From TMED88 sp964515335 (GTDB lineage: Bacteria > Myxococcota_A > UBA9160 > UBA4427), in contig CAZETS010000020.1 of the NCBI GenBank assembly GCA_964515335.1, positions 1-64,000 on the forward strand: DNA of 64,000 nucleotides, written 5' to 3'. A program made the translations under genes and the position numbers. Positions 8,679 to 17,827 of this stretch are shown piece by piece. Each line of letters begins with the position of its first letter. The stretch's first letter is position 1. The notes below the pieces were generated by a model. That model had not been told where the DNA came from and did no database searches. It saw nothing but the letters and a program-made list of their open reading frames with translations.

Positions 8679-9546
8679 GCCCGAGCGGGCGCATCGTGCC
8701 GGCTTCGTGGCGCTGCTCGGCCCGCCGAACGCCGGCAAATCGACGCTGCTCAACCGTCTGCTCGGCGAGAAGCTCGCGATCGTCACCGCCAAGCCGCAGA
8801 CCACGCGCAGCCGCATCCTCGGCATCGTGACCCGGCCCGGCGCGCAGCTCATGCTGGTCGACACGCCCGGGCTCCACGAGTCGACGAAGCGGCTCAACGT
8901 CGCCCTCAACGAGGCGGTCGCCGAGGCCGCCCAGGATTGCGACGTCGCGGTTCTGATCGTCGACGCCACGCGCGGCTGGCAGGCCGCCCACGACGAGCTG
9001 CTCGCCGGCGTGCGCGAGCGCGGCACCCCGCTGGTCGTCGCCGTCAACAAGATCGACGCCGCCCCCGCCGCGGCCGCGCTTGCCGACCTCGAGGCGCCGG
9101 TGCTGCCTCTCTCGGCGCTCACGGGGGAGGGGGTCGAGGCCCTGGTGGAGGCGGCGGTGTCGCGTCTCCCCGAGTCGCCGCCCCTCTACCCGGACGACGA
9201 CCTCACCGACCGGCCGGTGCGCTGGCTGTGTGCCGAGCTGATCCGCGAGGCCGCCTTCGAGCGGCTCGAGCAGGAGCTGCCGTACTCGGTCGCGGTCGAC
9301 GTGGTGAAGTTCGACGAGAGCCGAGCCGACCGGGTGGTGATCCACGCCAACCTGCTGGTAGCCCGCGACAGCCAGAAGCGCATCGCGGTGGGAGCGGGCG
9401 GGCGGACGGTGCGCGCGATCGGCACCCGGGCCCGCCGCGGGATCGAGCGGCTGCTGGGCACGAAGGTGCACCTCGACCTGTTCGTGAAGGTCGATCCGCG
9501 CTGGCTCGAGAGCGCCCGGCGCATCGAAGAGCTGGGGTACCGCTGA
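8671..9546 (+). CDS. era: GTPase Era
   Basis: Essential GTPase that binds the 3' end of 16S rRNA and acts in 30S subunit maturation. The P-loop GPPNAGKST is at residues 17-25. The switch motif KPQTTRSRILG, G3 DTPGLHE and G4 NKID all follow in order. A C-terminal KH domain contains KRIAVGAGGRTVRAIG and the VHLDLFVKV end typical of Era. The length is 291 aa. The start is ATG 8671, overlapping the end of rnc, which fixes the start better than the longer open frame upstream. Confidence 0.97.
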   Translation: MAEPERAHRAGFVALLGPPNAGKSTLLNRLLGEKLAIVTAKPQTTRSRILGIVTRPGAQLMLVDTPGLHESTKRLNVALNEAVAEAAQDCDVAVLIVDATRGWQAAHDELLAGVRERGTPLVVAVNKIDAAPAAAALADLEAPVLPLSALTGEGVEALVEAAVSRLPESPPLYPDDDLTDRPVRWLCAELIREAAFERLEQELPYSVAVDVVKFDESRADRVVIHANLLVARDSQKRIAVGAGGRTVRAIGTRARRGIERLLGTKVHLDLFVKVDPRWLESARRIEELGYR

Positions 9547-9577
9547 GCGGGGCCGGGGCGTCCCCCGGGGAGTCAAG

Positions 9578-9606
9578 TTGTCGTCCTGATCGCCCGCTGC
9601 TACCCA
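9578..9606 (+). promoter_or_regulatory. Possible sigma-70 promoter for the MerR gene
   Basis: TTGTCG (9578-9583) and TACCCA (9601-9606) are separated by 17 bases. The match is modest. The predicted start of transcription falls near 9613, on the upstream GTG codon, which favours ATG 9643 as the true start of the MerR gene. Confidence 0.3.
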
Positions 9607-9642
9607 GTTGACGTGAGCTGGCAAACAGAGAGCGGGAGCGGG

Positions 9643-10110
9643 ATGGACCCGGGTTCCGGCGCGGGAGAGGCGGCGGGCAAGAGCGCCGCGTCTGCCGGGC
9701 CGCCCCAGTGGTCGATCGGCGAGGTGTGCCGGCGCACCGGGCTGTCGCCCCGCACCGTCCGCTACTACGAGGAGCTGGGGCTTTTGCCCGGCGTGCGGCG
9801 TCGCAACGGCGCGCGGCGCGTCTATGGCGGGGACGAGCTCGAGCGGCTCGGATTCATCCAGCGCCTCAAGGCGCTGGGCCTGACGCTCCAGGAAATCAAG
9901 GAACTCAACTCGCTCTACGCCCTCGCGGGCTCGACCCACGCGATGCTCGAGCGCCTGAGCGGCCTGCTCGACGCGCACCTCGCCGGGCTCGACGCGCGCA
10001 TCGACGAGCTGGTCGCGCTGCGCGGCGAGATGAACCGCTACCGCGAGCACATCGCAGGCCGCATCGAGTCGTTGGTCGAGGATGCGGCCCCCGGCGAGGG
10101 AGAGCGGTGA
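9643..10110 (+). CDS. MerR-family transcriptional regulator
   Basis: A 155-aa regulator with a typical MerR N-terminal winged helix. It contains WSIGEVCRRTGLSPRTVRYYEELGLL, then RRVYGGDELERLGFIQRLKALGLTLQEIKEL. The C-terminal half is a helical dimerisation arm with no cysteine triad, so it is unlikely to be a metal sensor of the MerR/CueR type. It lies 28 bases before the acyl-CoA mutase gene icmF and is the obvious candidate regulator of that cluster, perhaps with an acyl-CoA or fatty-acid ligand as in LiuR/PsrA-like systems (inference). GTG 9613 is an alternative in-frame start. Confidence 0.85.
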   Translation: MDPGSGAGEAAGKSAASAGPPQWSIGEVCRRTGLSPRTVRYYEELGLLPGVRRRNGARRVYGGDELERLGFIQRLKALGLTLQEIKELNSLYALAGSTHAMLERLSGLLDAHLAGLDARIDELVALRGEMNRYREHIAGRIESLVEDAAPGEGER

Positions 10111-10138
10111 GCGCCGCAGCCAGGGCAGGGGAGGCAAC

Positions 10139-13100
10139 ATGAGCAGTGCGCCGGCACGACTGGTCCAGGGCGCCTCCGAGGGACCGCGCATCCGCGTCGT
10201 CACGGCGGCGTCGTTGTTCGACGGCCACGACGCGGCGATCAACATCATGCGCCGCATCCTGCAGTCGCAGGGCGCCGAGGTGATCCACCTCGGCCACGAT
10301 CGTTCGGTCGACGAGATCGTCGAAGCCGCGATCGGCGAGGACGCGCACGCGGTGGCCGTTTCGTCCTATCAGGGCGGCCACATGGAGTACTTCCGCTACC
10401 TGGTCGATCTGCTGCGTGAGCGGGGCGCCGCGAACATCGAGGTGTTCGGCGGCGGCGGCGGCACCATCACCGAGGCGGAGATCGCCGAGCTGCACGACTA
10501 CGGGGTGGCGCGCATCTTCAGCCCCGAGGACGGGCGCGTGCTCGGGCTCGAGGGCATGATCGGCACGATCATCGAGACCTGCCGGGGGAACCAGGCCGAG
10601 CGGGGGCGGCGCATCGACGTGACGACCGCCGAGGCGGCGGTCGGGCAGCTGTCGCCGGACCGGCTGCGCGAGGTCTCGCGGTTGATCACGTTCCTCGAGG
10701 AGGACGCTGCCGAGCCCAGCGCCGAGGGCGTCACGCTGCGGACCGAGCTCGACGCGCGCGCCGGTGCATCGAGCGCGCCGGTGATCGGCTTCACGGGAAC
10801 CGGGGGCGCCGGCAAGTCGAGCGTGGTCGACGAGCTGGTGCGTCGCCACCGGCTGGCGCGGCCCGAAGATCGCATCGGCCTGTTGCTCATCGACCCGACG
10901 CGCCGTCGCTCGGGGGGCGCGCTGCTCGGTGATCGCATCCGCATGAACGCGATCCACGGCGACGGCATCTTCGTGCGCTCGATGGCAACCCGGCGGGCCC
11001 ACCTGGCGTTGTCCACCGCAGTGCGCGACGCGGTGCGCGTTTTGCAGGCGGCCGGCTTCGACCTGATCCTGGTCGAGACGGCCGGCATCGGCCAGAGCGA
11101 CTCGGAGATCGTCGATCTCGTCGATCTCTCGCTCTACGTGATGACGCCCGAGTTCGGGGCGCCGTCGCAGCTCGAGAAGATCGACATGCTCGACCTCGCC
11201 GACCTGGTCGTGCTGAACAAATCCGATCGCCAGGGAGCCCGCGACGCGCTGCGCGACGTGCGCAGGCAGTGGAAACGCAACCACGCGCGCTTCGAGCTGC
11301 AGGACGATCAGGTGCCGGTTTTTCCGACGGTCGCCCGGCAGTGGAACGATCCCGGCACCGAGCGCCTGCACCGGGCGCTGCTCGCCCGGCTCGACGCGGT
11401 TCGCGCGGGCGAGGCCGTGGCCGAGCGGGCGCCGCCGGGCGCCGTGCCGGCCGACCTCGAGCTCGCGTCGACGATTCCGCCCGAGCGCAGCCGCTACCTG
11501 GCCGAGATCGCGACCTGCGTGCGCGACTACCACGCCCGCAGCGAGGCCGAGGCCGAGCGGGCCGCGGCGGCGGACGGCGTCGCGCGGGCGCTGCGCTCGT
11601 TCGGCGCGCAGACGCCCGCGATCGCAGGGCGTCATGCCGAGGAGGCAGGTGCGCTCGCCGCCGGCGACGCCGGTGAAGAGGTCACGGCGGCGTTGCGTGA
11701 TCGCTACGACGCGCTCGTGGAGTCGCTCTCGGGCGAGAGCCGGCGGGCGCTCGCGGCCTGGCCCGGGACCAGCGCGGCCTACCGGGCCGAGCAGCAGTCG
11801 TACACGGTGCGCGACCGGGAGATCACGGTCGGCAACCGCTTCGAGACGCTCTCCGGCACGTCGGTCCCCAAGGTTGCGGTGCCGGACACCCGAGATTGGG
11901 GCGAGATCCTGCGCTTCCTGGCCCGCGAGAACCTGCCGGGGGCCTTTCCGTTCACGGCCGGGGTATTCCCCTTCAAGCGCACCGGCGAGGATCCGACGCG
12001 GATGTTCGCCGGCGAGGGAGGACCCGCCCGGACCAACCGCCGCTTCCACTATCTCGCGGCCGGTCAGCCGGCGGCTCGTCTGTCGACGGCCTTCGACAGC
12101 GTCACCCTCTACGGCCGCGATCCCCACGAGCGGCCCGACATCTACGGCAAGGTCGGCAACTCGGGCGTGTCGGTCTGCACCGTCGACGACGCGAAGGTCC
12201 TCTACTCGGGCTTCGACCTCGTCGATCCCGCGACCTCCGTGTCACTCACCATCAACGGCCCGGCCCCGATGGTGCTCGCGTTCTTCCTCAACGCGGCCAT
12301 CGACCAGCAGGTCGAGCGCCACCTGCGCGAGCGGGGCGAGCTCGACGCGGTGCGGGCGCGGGCCGAGGAGGAGGCCCGGGCCTGCGGCGAATCGCTGCCG
12401 AGCTACGAAGGCGAGCTGCCGGAGGGGCACGACGGGCTCGGCCTCGGGCTGCTCGGCATCCCCGGCGACCGCGCCGTCGACGCCGAGACCTACGCGCGCA
12501 TCCGGGCCGACGTGCTCGGGCGCGTTCGCGGGACCGTGCAGGCCGACATCCTCAAGGAGGACCAGGCCCAGAACACCTGCATCTTCTCCACCGACTTCGC
12601 GCTCGAGATGCAGGGCGACATCCAGCAGCACTTCATCGCCAACCGGGTGCGCAACTTCTACTCGGTGTCGATCTCCGGCTACCACATGGCCGAGGCGGGC
12701 GCGAACCCGATCAGTCAGCTCGCCTTCACCCTCGCCAATGGCCTGACCTTCTGCGAGTACTACCTGGCGCGCGGCATGGCGGTGGACGATTTCGCGCCGA
12801 ACTTCTCGTTCTTCTTCTCGAACGGTCTCGACGCCGAGTACGACGTGATCGGCCGGGTGGCCCGGCGCATCTGGGCGATCGCGATGCGCGACCACTACGG
12901 CGCCGCCGAGCGCAGCCAGAAGCTCAAGTACCACATCCAGACGTCGGGCCGGTCGCTCCACGCCCAGGAGATGGCGTTCAACGACATCCGGACCACCCTG
13001 CAGGCGCTGACAGCCATCCAGGACGGCTGCAACAGCCTTCACACCAACGCCTACGACGAGGCCGTGACGACGCCCACCGAGGAGTCGGTGCGCCGCGCGA

Positions 13101-13630
13101 TGGCGATCCAGCTGATCATCAACCGCGAGCTCGGCACCACGAAGAACGAGAACTCGATCCAGGGTGCGTGGTACGTCGATGCACTCACCGACCTCGTGGA
13201 GTCGGCGGTGCTGGACGAATTCGACCGGCTCTCGGAGCGGGGCGGTGTGCTCGGCGCGATGGAGACCCTCTATCAGCGCGGCAAGATCCAGGACGAGAGC
13301 CTCCACTACGAGTCGCGCAAGCACAGCGGCGAGCTGCCGATCGTCGGCGTGAACACCTTCCTGGGCGAGGACGGAAGCGAGGCCGCGAGCGGGCCGACGG
13401 ACCTGATGCGCTCGTCGGACGCCGAGAAGGACGAGCGCATCGCTTCGCTGCGGAGCTTCCAGGCCCGTTGGCGCCTGGAGTCGGGGCCGGCCCTCGAACG
13501 GCTCGAGGCCTGTGCGGCGAGCGGCGGCAACGTATTCGCCGAGCTGATGGAAGCCGTGAAGACGGCAAGCCTCGGTCAGATCAGCGAGGCGCTCTTCGCT
13601 GTGGGCGGGCGGTACAGGCGCAGCATGTAA
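10139..13630 (+). CDS. icmF: Fused isobutyryl-CoA mutase IcmF
   Basis: Adenosylcobalamin enzyme that interconverts isobutyryl-CoA and n-butyryl-CoA, with its own G-protein chaperone built in. Domain order over 1163 aa: B12-binding domain (residues 12-150, base-off motif DGHDAA with H30), MeaB-like GTPase (P-loop GTGGAGKS at 220-227), linker, then TIM-barrel mutase. The residues that separate IcmF from methylmalonyl-CoA mutase are visible: F636 in RRFHYL replaces the mutase Tyr, and Q811 in DQAQNTC replaces the Arg. The start ATG 10139 has a GGGGAGG site; 19 more residues are open upstream. It is the first structural gene of a mutase cluster behind a MerR regulator. No cobalamin riboswitch is seen. 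Confidence 0.95.
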   Translation: MSSAPARLVQGASEGPRIRVVTAASLFDGHDAAINIMRRILQSQGAEVIHLGHDRSVDEIVEAAIGEDAHAVAVSSYQGGHMEYFRYLVDLLRERGAANIEVFGGGGGTITEAEIAELHDYGVARIFSPEDGRVLGLEGMIGTIIETCRGNQAERGRRIDVTTAEAAVGQLSPDRLREVSRLITFLEEDAAEPSAEGVTLRTELDARAGASSAPVIGFTGTGGAGKSSVVDELVRRHRLARPEDRIGLLLIDPTRRRSGGALLGDRIRMNAIHGDGIFVRSMATRRAHLALSTAVRDAVRVLQAAGFDLILVETAGIGQSDSEIVDLVDLSLYVMTPEFGAPSQLEKIDMLDLADLVVLNKSDRQGARDALRDVRRQWKRNHARFELQDDQVPVFPTVARQWNDPGTERLHRALLARLDAVRAGEAVAERAPPGAVPADLELASTIPPERSRYLAEIATCVRDYHARSEAEAERAAAADGVARALRSFGAQTPAIAGRHAEEAGALAAGDAGEEVTAALRDRYDALVESLSGESRRALAAWPGTSAAYRAEQQSYTVRDREITVGNRFETLSGTSVPKVAVPDTRDWGEILRFLARENLPGAFPFTAGVFPFKRTGEDPTRMFAGEGGPARTNRRFHYLAAGQPAARLSTAFDSVTLYGRDPHERPDIYGKVGNSGVSVCTVDDAKVLYSGFDLVDPATSVSLTINGPAPMVLAFFLNAAIDQQVERHLRERGELDAVRARAEEEARACGESLPSYEGELPEGHDGLGLGLLGIPGDRAVDAETYARIRADVLGRVRGTVQADILKEDQAQNTCIFSTDFALEMQGDIQQHFIANRVRNFYSVSISGYHMAEAGANPISQLAFTLANGLTFCEYYLARGMAVDDFAPNFSFFFSNGLDAEYDVIGRVARRIWAIAMRDHYGAAERSQKLKYHIQTSGRSLHAQEMAFNDIRTTLQALTAIQDGCNSLHTNAYDEAVTTPTEESVRRAMAIQLIINRELGTTKNENSIQGAWYVDALTDLVESAVLDEFDRLSERGGVLGAMETLYQRGKIQDESLHYESRKHSGELPIVGVNTFLGEDGSEAASGPTDLMRSSDAEKDERIASLRSFQARWRLESGPALERLEACAASGGNVFAELMEAVKTASLGQISEALFAVGGRYRRSM

Positions 13631-13719
13631 CGCCCGCGGCCCGGCCGCGGCCTGGGTGTAGACAGGCTAGACTCGGCGCCCCTTCCGCGGGTGCGGACGA
13701 CGACAGGCAGGAGTTGGAC

Positions 13720-15870
13720 ATGGCAGGCAAGGGTCGCTCGACCGGCGGCATGGAGACGTGGACGGCGCTCGCGCAGAAGGAGCTCCGCGGCAAGCCCGTC
13801 GACGAGCTCGTCTGGACGAGCCCGGAGGGCATCGAGATCAAGCCGCTCTACACGGCCGCTGACATCGAGAAGCTCGAACTCACCGACACGTTGCCCGGCA
13901 TCTTCCCCTTCCTGCGTGGCCCCCGCGCCACCATGTACGCCAACCGGCCGTGGACGATCCGCCAGTACGCGGGCTTTTCGACCGCCGAGGAGTCGAACGC
14001 CTTCTACCGCGCGAACCTCGCGGCCGGCCAGCAGGGCCTCTCGGTGGCTTTCGACCTCGCCACCCACCGCGGCTACGACTCCGACCACCCCCGCGTGACC
14101 GGCGACGTCGGTAAGGCCGGCGTGGCGATCGACTCGGTCGAGGACATGAAGATCCTCTTCGACCAGATTCCGCTCGATCAGGTGACCGTCTCGATGACGA
14201 TGAACGGCGCCGTGCTGCCGGTGATGGCCTGCTTCATCGTGGCGGGGGAAGAGCAGGGGGTCGAGCACGAGAAGCTCGCCGGGACCATCCAGAACGACAT
14301 CCTCAAGGAGTTCATGGTTCGCAACACCTACATCTACCCGCCCGAGCCCAGCATGCGGGTCGTAGCCGACATCATCGAGTACACGGCGCTCAACATGCCG
14401 AAGTTCAACTCGATCTCGATCAGCGGCTACCACATGCAGGAGGCCGGGGCGAGCACGGTGCTCGAGTTGGCGTTCACCCTGGCCGACGGCGTCGAGTACG
14501 TGCGCGCGGCGCTCTCGAAGGGGCTCGACGTCGACAAGTTCGCGGGGCGCCTCTCGTTCTTCTGGGCGATCGGGATGAACTTCTATCTCGAGATCGCCAA
14601 GATGCGCGCGGGCCGGATGCTCTGGGCCGAGCTGATGGAGCAGTTCGAGCCCAAGGATCCGCGTTCGCTGATGCTGCGCACCCACTGCCAGACCTCGGGG
14701 GCGAGCCTCACCGAGCAGGACCCGATGAACAACGTGGTGCGCACCACCATCGAGGCGATGGCTGCGGTCTTCGGCGGCACGCAGTCCCTGCACACCAACG
14801 GCTACGACGAGGCCGTCAGTCTGCCGACGGACGCGGCGGCCCGCACGGCGCGCAACACGCAGCTGATCCTGCAGGAGGAGACGGGCATTCCGGCGGTGGT
14901 CGATCCGTGGGGCGGCTCGTACTTCATGGAGGCGCTCACGTATCGCGTCGCCGAAGAGGCGCGCAAGATCCTGGCCGAGGTCGAGGAGCTCGGCGGCATG
15001 ACGAAGGCGATCGTGAACGGCATGCCGAAGCTGCGCATCGAGGAGAGCGCGACGCGGCGCCAGGCGCGCATCGACGGCGGACAGGACGTGGTGGTGGGCG
15101 TCAACAAGTACCGGCTCGACGAGGAGCCGGTGATCGACGTGCGCGACATCGACAACACGGCGGTGCGCGAGGCGCAGGTCGCGAGGCTCGAGAGGCTTCG
15201 CGCCGAGCGCGACGATGCGCGGGTCGAGCGCGCCCTCGAGGCGCTGCGCGAGATGGCGCGCAGTGGTGAGGGCAACCTGCTCGACGGCGCGGTCGAGGCC
15301 GCGCGCGCGCGGGCTACGGTGGGCGAGATCTCGTCCGCGCTCGAGGACGTGTACACGCGCTACCGCGCTACCGTGCAGTCGGTTTCGGGGGTGTATGGCG
15401 CGGTGGAGCAGGGCGATCCCGAGTACGACCGGGTCTGCCAGGACGTGAAGGCCTTCGCCGACGAGGAGGGCCGGCGCCCGCGGATGCTCGTGGTGAAGCT
15501 CGGGCAGGACGGCCACGACCGCGGCATGAAGGTGATCGCGACGGCCTTCGCCGACATCGGCTTCGACGTCGACGTGGGGCCGCTCTTCCAGACGCCCGAG
15601 GAGGCGGCGCGGCAGGCCGTCGACAACGACGTGCACGTGGTGGGCGTGTCCAGCCAGGCCGCCGGCCACAAGACGCTGGTGCCGCTGCTCGTCGAAGCGC
15701 TCGCGGCCGAAGGCGCGTCGAATATCGCGGTGGTGGTGGGCGGCGTGATTCCGCCGCAGGACTACGATTATCTTCACGAGCACGGGGTTTCGTGCGTGGT
15801 GGGGCCCGGCACGCCGGTCCCCCAGGCCGCCGCGCAGGTCCTCGAGGCCTTGCGGAACCGGCGCGCATGA
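13720..15870 (+). CDS. scpA: Methylmalonyl-CoA mutase, single-chain catalytic subunit
   Basis: Adenosylcobalamin enzyme converting (R)-methylmalonyl-CoA to succinyl-CoA, the last step of propionyl-CoA breakdown. The 716-aa chain has the mutase barrel first and the B12 domain last (GQDGHDRG, cobalt-ligand H599). The substrate-carboxylate contacts Y83 (RQYAGFS) and R201 (MVRNTY) are both present. This matches methylmalonyl-CoA specificity and contrasts with F and Q in the upstream IcmF. ATG 13720 follows a GGAG 7 bases away. The meaB gene follows, but no epimerase or propionyl-CoA carboxylase gene is in the window. Ethylmalonyl-CoA mutase is less likely, given the motifs and length. Confidence 0.95.
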   Translation: MAGKGRSTGGMETWTALAQKELRGKPVDELVWTSPEGIEIKPLYTAADIEKLELTDTLPGIFPFLRGPRATMYANRPWTIRQYAGFSTAEESNAFYRANLAAGQQGLSVAFDLATHRGYDSDHPRVTGDVGKAGVAIDSVEDMKILFDQIPLDQVTVSMTMNGAVLPVMACFIVAGEEQGVEHEKLAGTIQNDILKEFMVRNTYIYPPEPSMRVVADIIEYTALNMPKFNSISISGYHMQEAGASTVLELAFTLADGVEYVRAALSKGLDVDKFAGRLSFFWAIGMNFYLEIAKMRAGRMLWAELMEQFEPKDPRSLMLRTHCQTSGASLTEQDPMNNVVRTTIEAMAAVFGGTQSLHTNGYDEAVSLPTDAAARTARNTQLILQEETGIPAVVDPWGGSYFMEALTYRVAEEARKILAEVEELGGMTKAIVNGMPKLRIEESATRRQARIDGGQDVVVGVNKYRLDEEPVIDVRDIDNTAVREAQVARLERLRAERDDARVERALEALREMARSGEGNLLDGAVEAARARATVGEISSALEDVYTRYRATVQSVSGVYGAVEQGDPEYDRVCQDVKAFADEEGRRPRMLVVKLGQDGHDRGMKVIATAFADIGFDVDVGPLFQTPEEAARQAVDNDVHVVGVSSQAAGHKTLVPLLVEALAAEGASNIAVVVGGVIPPQDYDYLHEHGVSCVVGPGTPVPQAAAQVLEALRNRRA

Positions 15871-15912
15871 ACCCGGGCCGTCGCTCGGCCGGCGGCGGGG
15901 AGCAGCCGGCGG

Positions 15913-16914
15913 GTGGCTGAAACGATGGACGCCGAGGCCTTCGGCGAGGCCATCCGGGCGGGCGACCGCCGGGCGCTCGCCCGCGCCATCACGCTGATCG
16001 AGAGCAGCCGCCCCGAGCAGCAGGCGCTCGCACAGGCGGTGCTGGACAGGCTCGTGCCGTCGACGGGCGGGGCGGTCCGGGTGGGCATTACGGGCCCCCC
16101 CGGTGTCGGCAAGAGCACCTTCATCGAGGTCCTCGGCCAGCACGTGCTCGACGCCGGCGCCCGGCTCGCCGTGCTGGCGGTCGACCCCTCGAGTCCCGTC
16201 ACCGGCGGCAGCATCCTCGGCGACAAGACGCGCATGGAGCGCCTCGCCACGTCGCCGAATGCCTTCGTGCGCCCGTCGCCTTCCGGCGGCTCCCTGGGCG
16301 GCGTCGCCGAACGCACCCGCGAGGCGATGCTGCTCTGCGAGGCCGCCGGCTACGACGTGGTGCTGATCGAGACGGTCGGCATCGGGCAGTCCGAGGTGGC
16401 CGTGCACTCGATGGTCGACTTCTTCCTGGTGCTGCTGTTGCCGAGCGGTGGCGACGAGCTGCAGGGCATCAAGCGCGGCGTGATGGAGCTCGCCGACGCG
16501 GTCGTCGTCAACAAGGCCGACGGCGACATGCTGCCGGCCGCCGAGCGGACGCGCTCCGACTACGAGAGCGCGTTGCACCTGCTGCGCGCGGCGAGCCCGG
16601 GCTGGCAGCCGCGGGCGCTGATGGCGAGCGCGCTCGGCGGCGACGGCATTGCAGCCGTATGGGAGACCGTGCAGGCCCATCGCAGCGCCCTCGAGGCCAG
16701 CGGCGAGTTCGCCGCTCGGCGGCGGCGGCAGGCGCGTGACTGGATGTGGTCGCTCGTCGAGCAGGGCCTGCGCGTGGCCCTGGACGCCCACCCCGAGGTC
16801 GCCGCCTGCGCGGCCGCACTCGAGGGCGACGTGCAGGACCTGAAGAAGACCCCGGCCTCGGCGGCCCGCGAGCTGCTGACGCTCTTCCTGGCGGGGGAGG
16901 CGGGGGGGCGCTGA
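15913..16914 (+). CDS. meaB: MeaB/ArgK-family GTPase, methylmalonyl-CoA mutase chaperone
   Basis: G3E-family GTPase that loads cofactor onto methylmalonyl-CoA mutase and protects it from inactivation. The P-loop GPPGVGKST is at residues 61-69. VDPSSPVTGGSILGDKTRM, ETVGIGQSE and the NKADGD guanine motif follow. The length of 333 aa is standard. GTG 15913 is used; an internal ATG four codons later is possible. It sits 42 bases after the mutase gene and so serves that enzyme, since IcmF upstream carries its own fused chaperone domain. Confidence 0.94.
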   Translation: MAETMDAEAFGEAIRAGDRRALARAITLIESSRPEQQALAQAVLDRLVPSTGGAVRVGITGPPGVGKSTFIEVLGQHVLDAGARLAVLAVDPSSPVTGGSILGDKTRMERLATSPNAFVRPSPSGGSLGGVAERTREAMLLCEAAGYDVVLIETVGIGQSEVAVHSMVDFFLVLLLPSGGDELQGIKRGVMELADAVVVNKADGDMLPAAERTRSDYESALHLLRAASPGWQPRALMASALGGDGIAAVWETVQAHRSALEASGEFAARRRRQARDWMWSLVEQGLRVALDAHPEVAACAAALEGDVQDLKKTPASAARELLTLFLAGEAGGR

Positions 16915-17031
16915 GAGCCGCCATTCCGCGGGGGGCTTGTTCCCTTCATCTTCGGGTGCGTCCTGCCGATGGGACAGCGTGGCGCGGGTCACCGGTGCAC
17001 CACGGTGGACCCGTACGTGGAGCGGACGGCG

Positions 17032-17694
17032 ATGGTCCAGATCAACATGGCGAGCAAGGAGATCACCCTGAAGGTGGTCTACTACGGCCCCGCCTTGTCC
17101 GGGAAGACCACCAACCTGCAGCAGCTCCACGCCCTGATGGACCCCGAGTCGCGCAGCAAGATGCTGACGCTCGACACGAAGGACGACCGCACGCTCTACT
17201 TCGACTTCCTGCCGGTGTCCTTCTCCACGGCCGGGGGCTTCTGTGTCAAGATGAAGCTCTTCACCGTGCCCGGTCAGGTGATGCACAAGTCGACCCGCAA
17301 GGTCGTGCTCGCCGGGGCCGACGCGGTGGCGTTCGTAGCCGACTCGCAGCGGGCGTCGGCCAGCGCCAACGCCTACTCGTGGCGCGACATGGAGGCCAAC
17401 CTCAAGGCCAACGGCATCGACTTCGATGCCCTGCCCAAGGTCGTGCAGTTCAACAAGCGCGACTTCCCCGACGTGAAGCCCCTCTCCGAAATCAAGGATC
17501 AGTGGGGCGACACCGCGACTTTCCCCGCGATCGCGGTCCGGGGCGAGGGCGTCTTCGAGACCTTCCACGAGCTGATGCGCGTGCTCTATCGCAGCCTGGA
17601 CGAGCGCCACGACTTCGCGACCAAGTTCAACGTGGCCGAGGCCGACTTCCTGAAGGGTGTGCTCTCGCACTTCCAGCCGAAGCGCGGCAGCTGA
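17032..17694 (+). CDS. MglA-like Ras-superfamily small GTPase
   Basis: A 220-aa small GTPase of the MglA type. G1 is GPALSGKTT (residues 19-27). The FDFLP and TVPGQ segments characteristic of MglA follow, and NKRD forms the guanine specificity motif. MglA proteins act as polarity switches for motility or signalling in Myxococcus and relatives. No mglB roadblock partner lies next to it, so this may be a diverged paralogue. I chose ATG 17032 because the family begins with this segment; an ATG at 16969 would add 21 unconserved residues. It stands between meaB and ribBA and is probably an independent unit. Confidence 0.85.
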   Translation: MVQINMASKEITLKVVYYGPALSGKTTNLQQLHALMDPESRSKMLTLDTKDDRTLYFDFLPVSFSTAGGFCVKMKLFTVPGQVMHKSTRKVVLAGADAVAFVADSQRASASANAYSWRDMEANLKANGIDFDALPKVVQFNKRDFPDVKPLSEIKDQWGDTATFPAIAVRGEGVFETFHELMRVLYRSLDERHDFATKFNVAEADFLKGVLSHFQPKRGS

Positions 17695-17743
17695 CCGCCC
17701 GAAGCCTCCCCACCGCCACGCCTTGCCCCGCCGGGCAGGTTGA

Positions 17744-17772
17744 TTGACACAAGAGTCAACCTCCCATATCGT
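17744..17772 (+). promoter_or_regulatory. Sigma-70-type promoter for ribBA with overlapping inverted repeat
   Basis: A perfect -35 TTGACA (17744-17749), a 17-base spacer and TATCGT (17767-17772) lie 56 bases before ribBA. The -35 box is part of an inverted repeat, TTGAC-6 bases-GTCAA, with outer GGTTGA and TCAACC also pairing. This could be an operator. There is no room for an FMN riboswitch between it and the gene. Confidence 0.6.
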
Positions 17773-17827
17773 GGTCTCGCGCCCGCCGGAACCACCTCGT
17801 GGTCCGGACGGAAGCCCGAGACCCCCT

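Noticed and set aside
10111..10138. A cobalamin riboswitch before the B12-dependent mutase genes
   Set aside because: The gap before icmF is 28 bases and the one before scpA is 89 bases, both too short, and no B12-box was seen.
17695..17827. FMN riboswitch before ribBA
   Set aside because: Only 133 bases are available and they are occupied by a promoter about 56 bases from the start; no conserved FMN-aptamer blocks are present.
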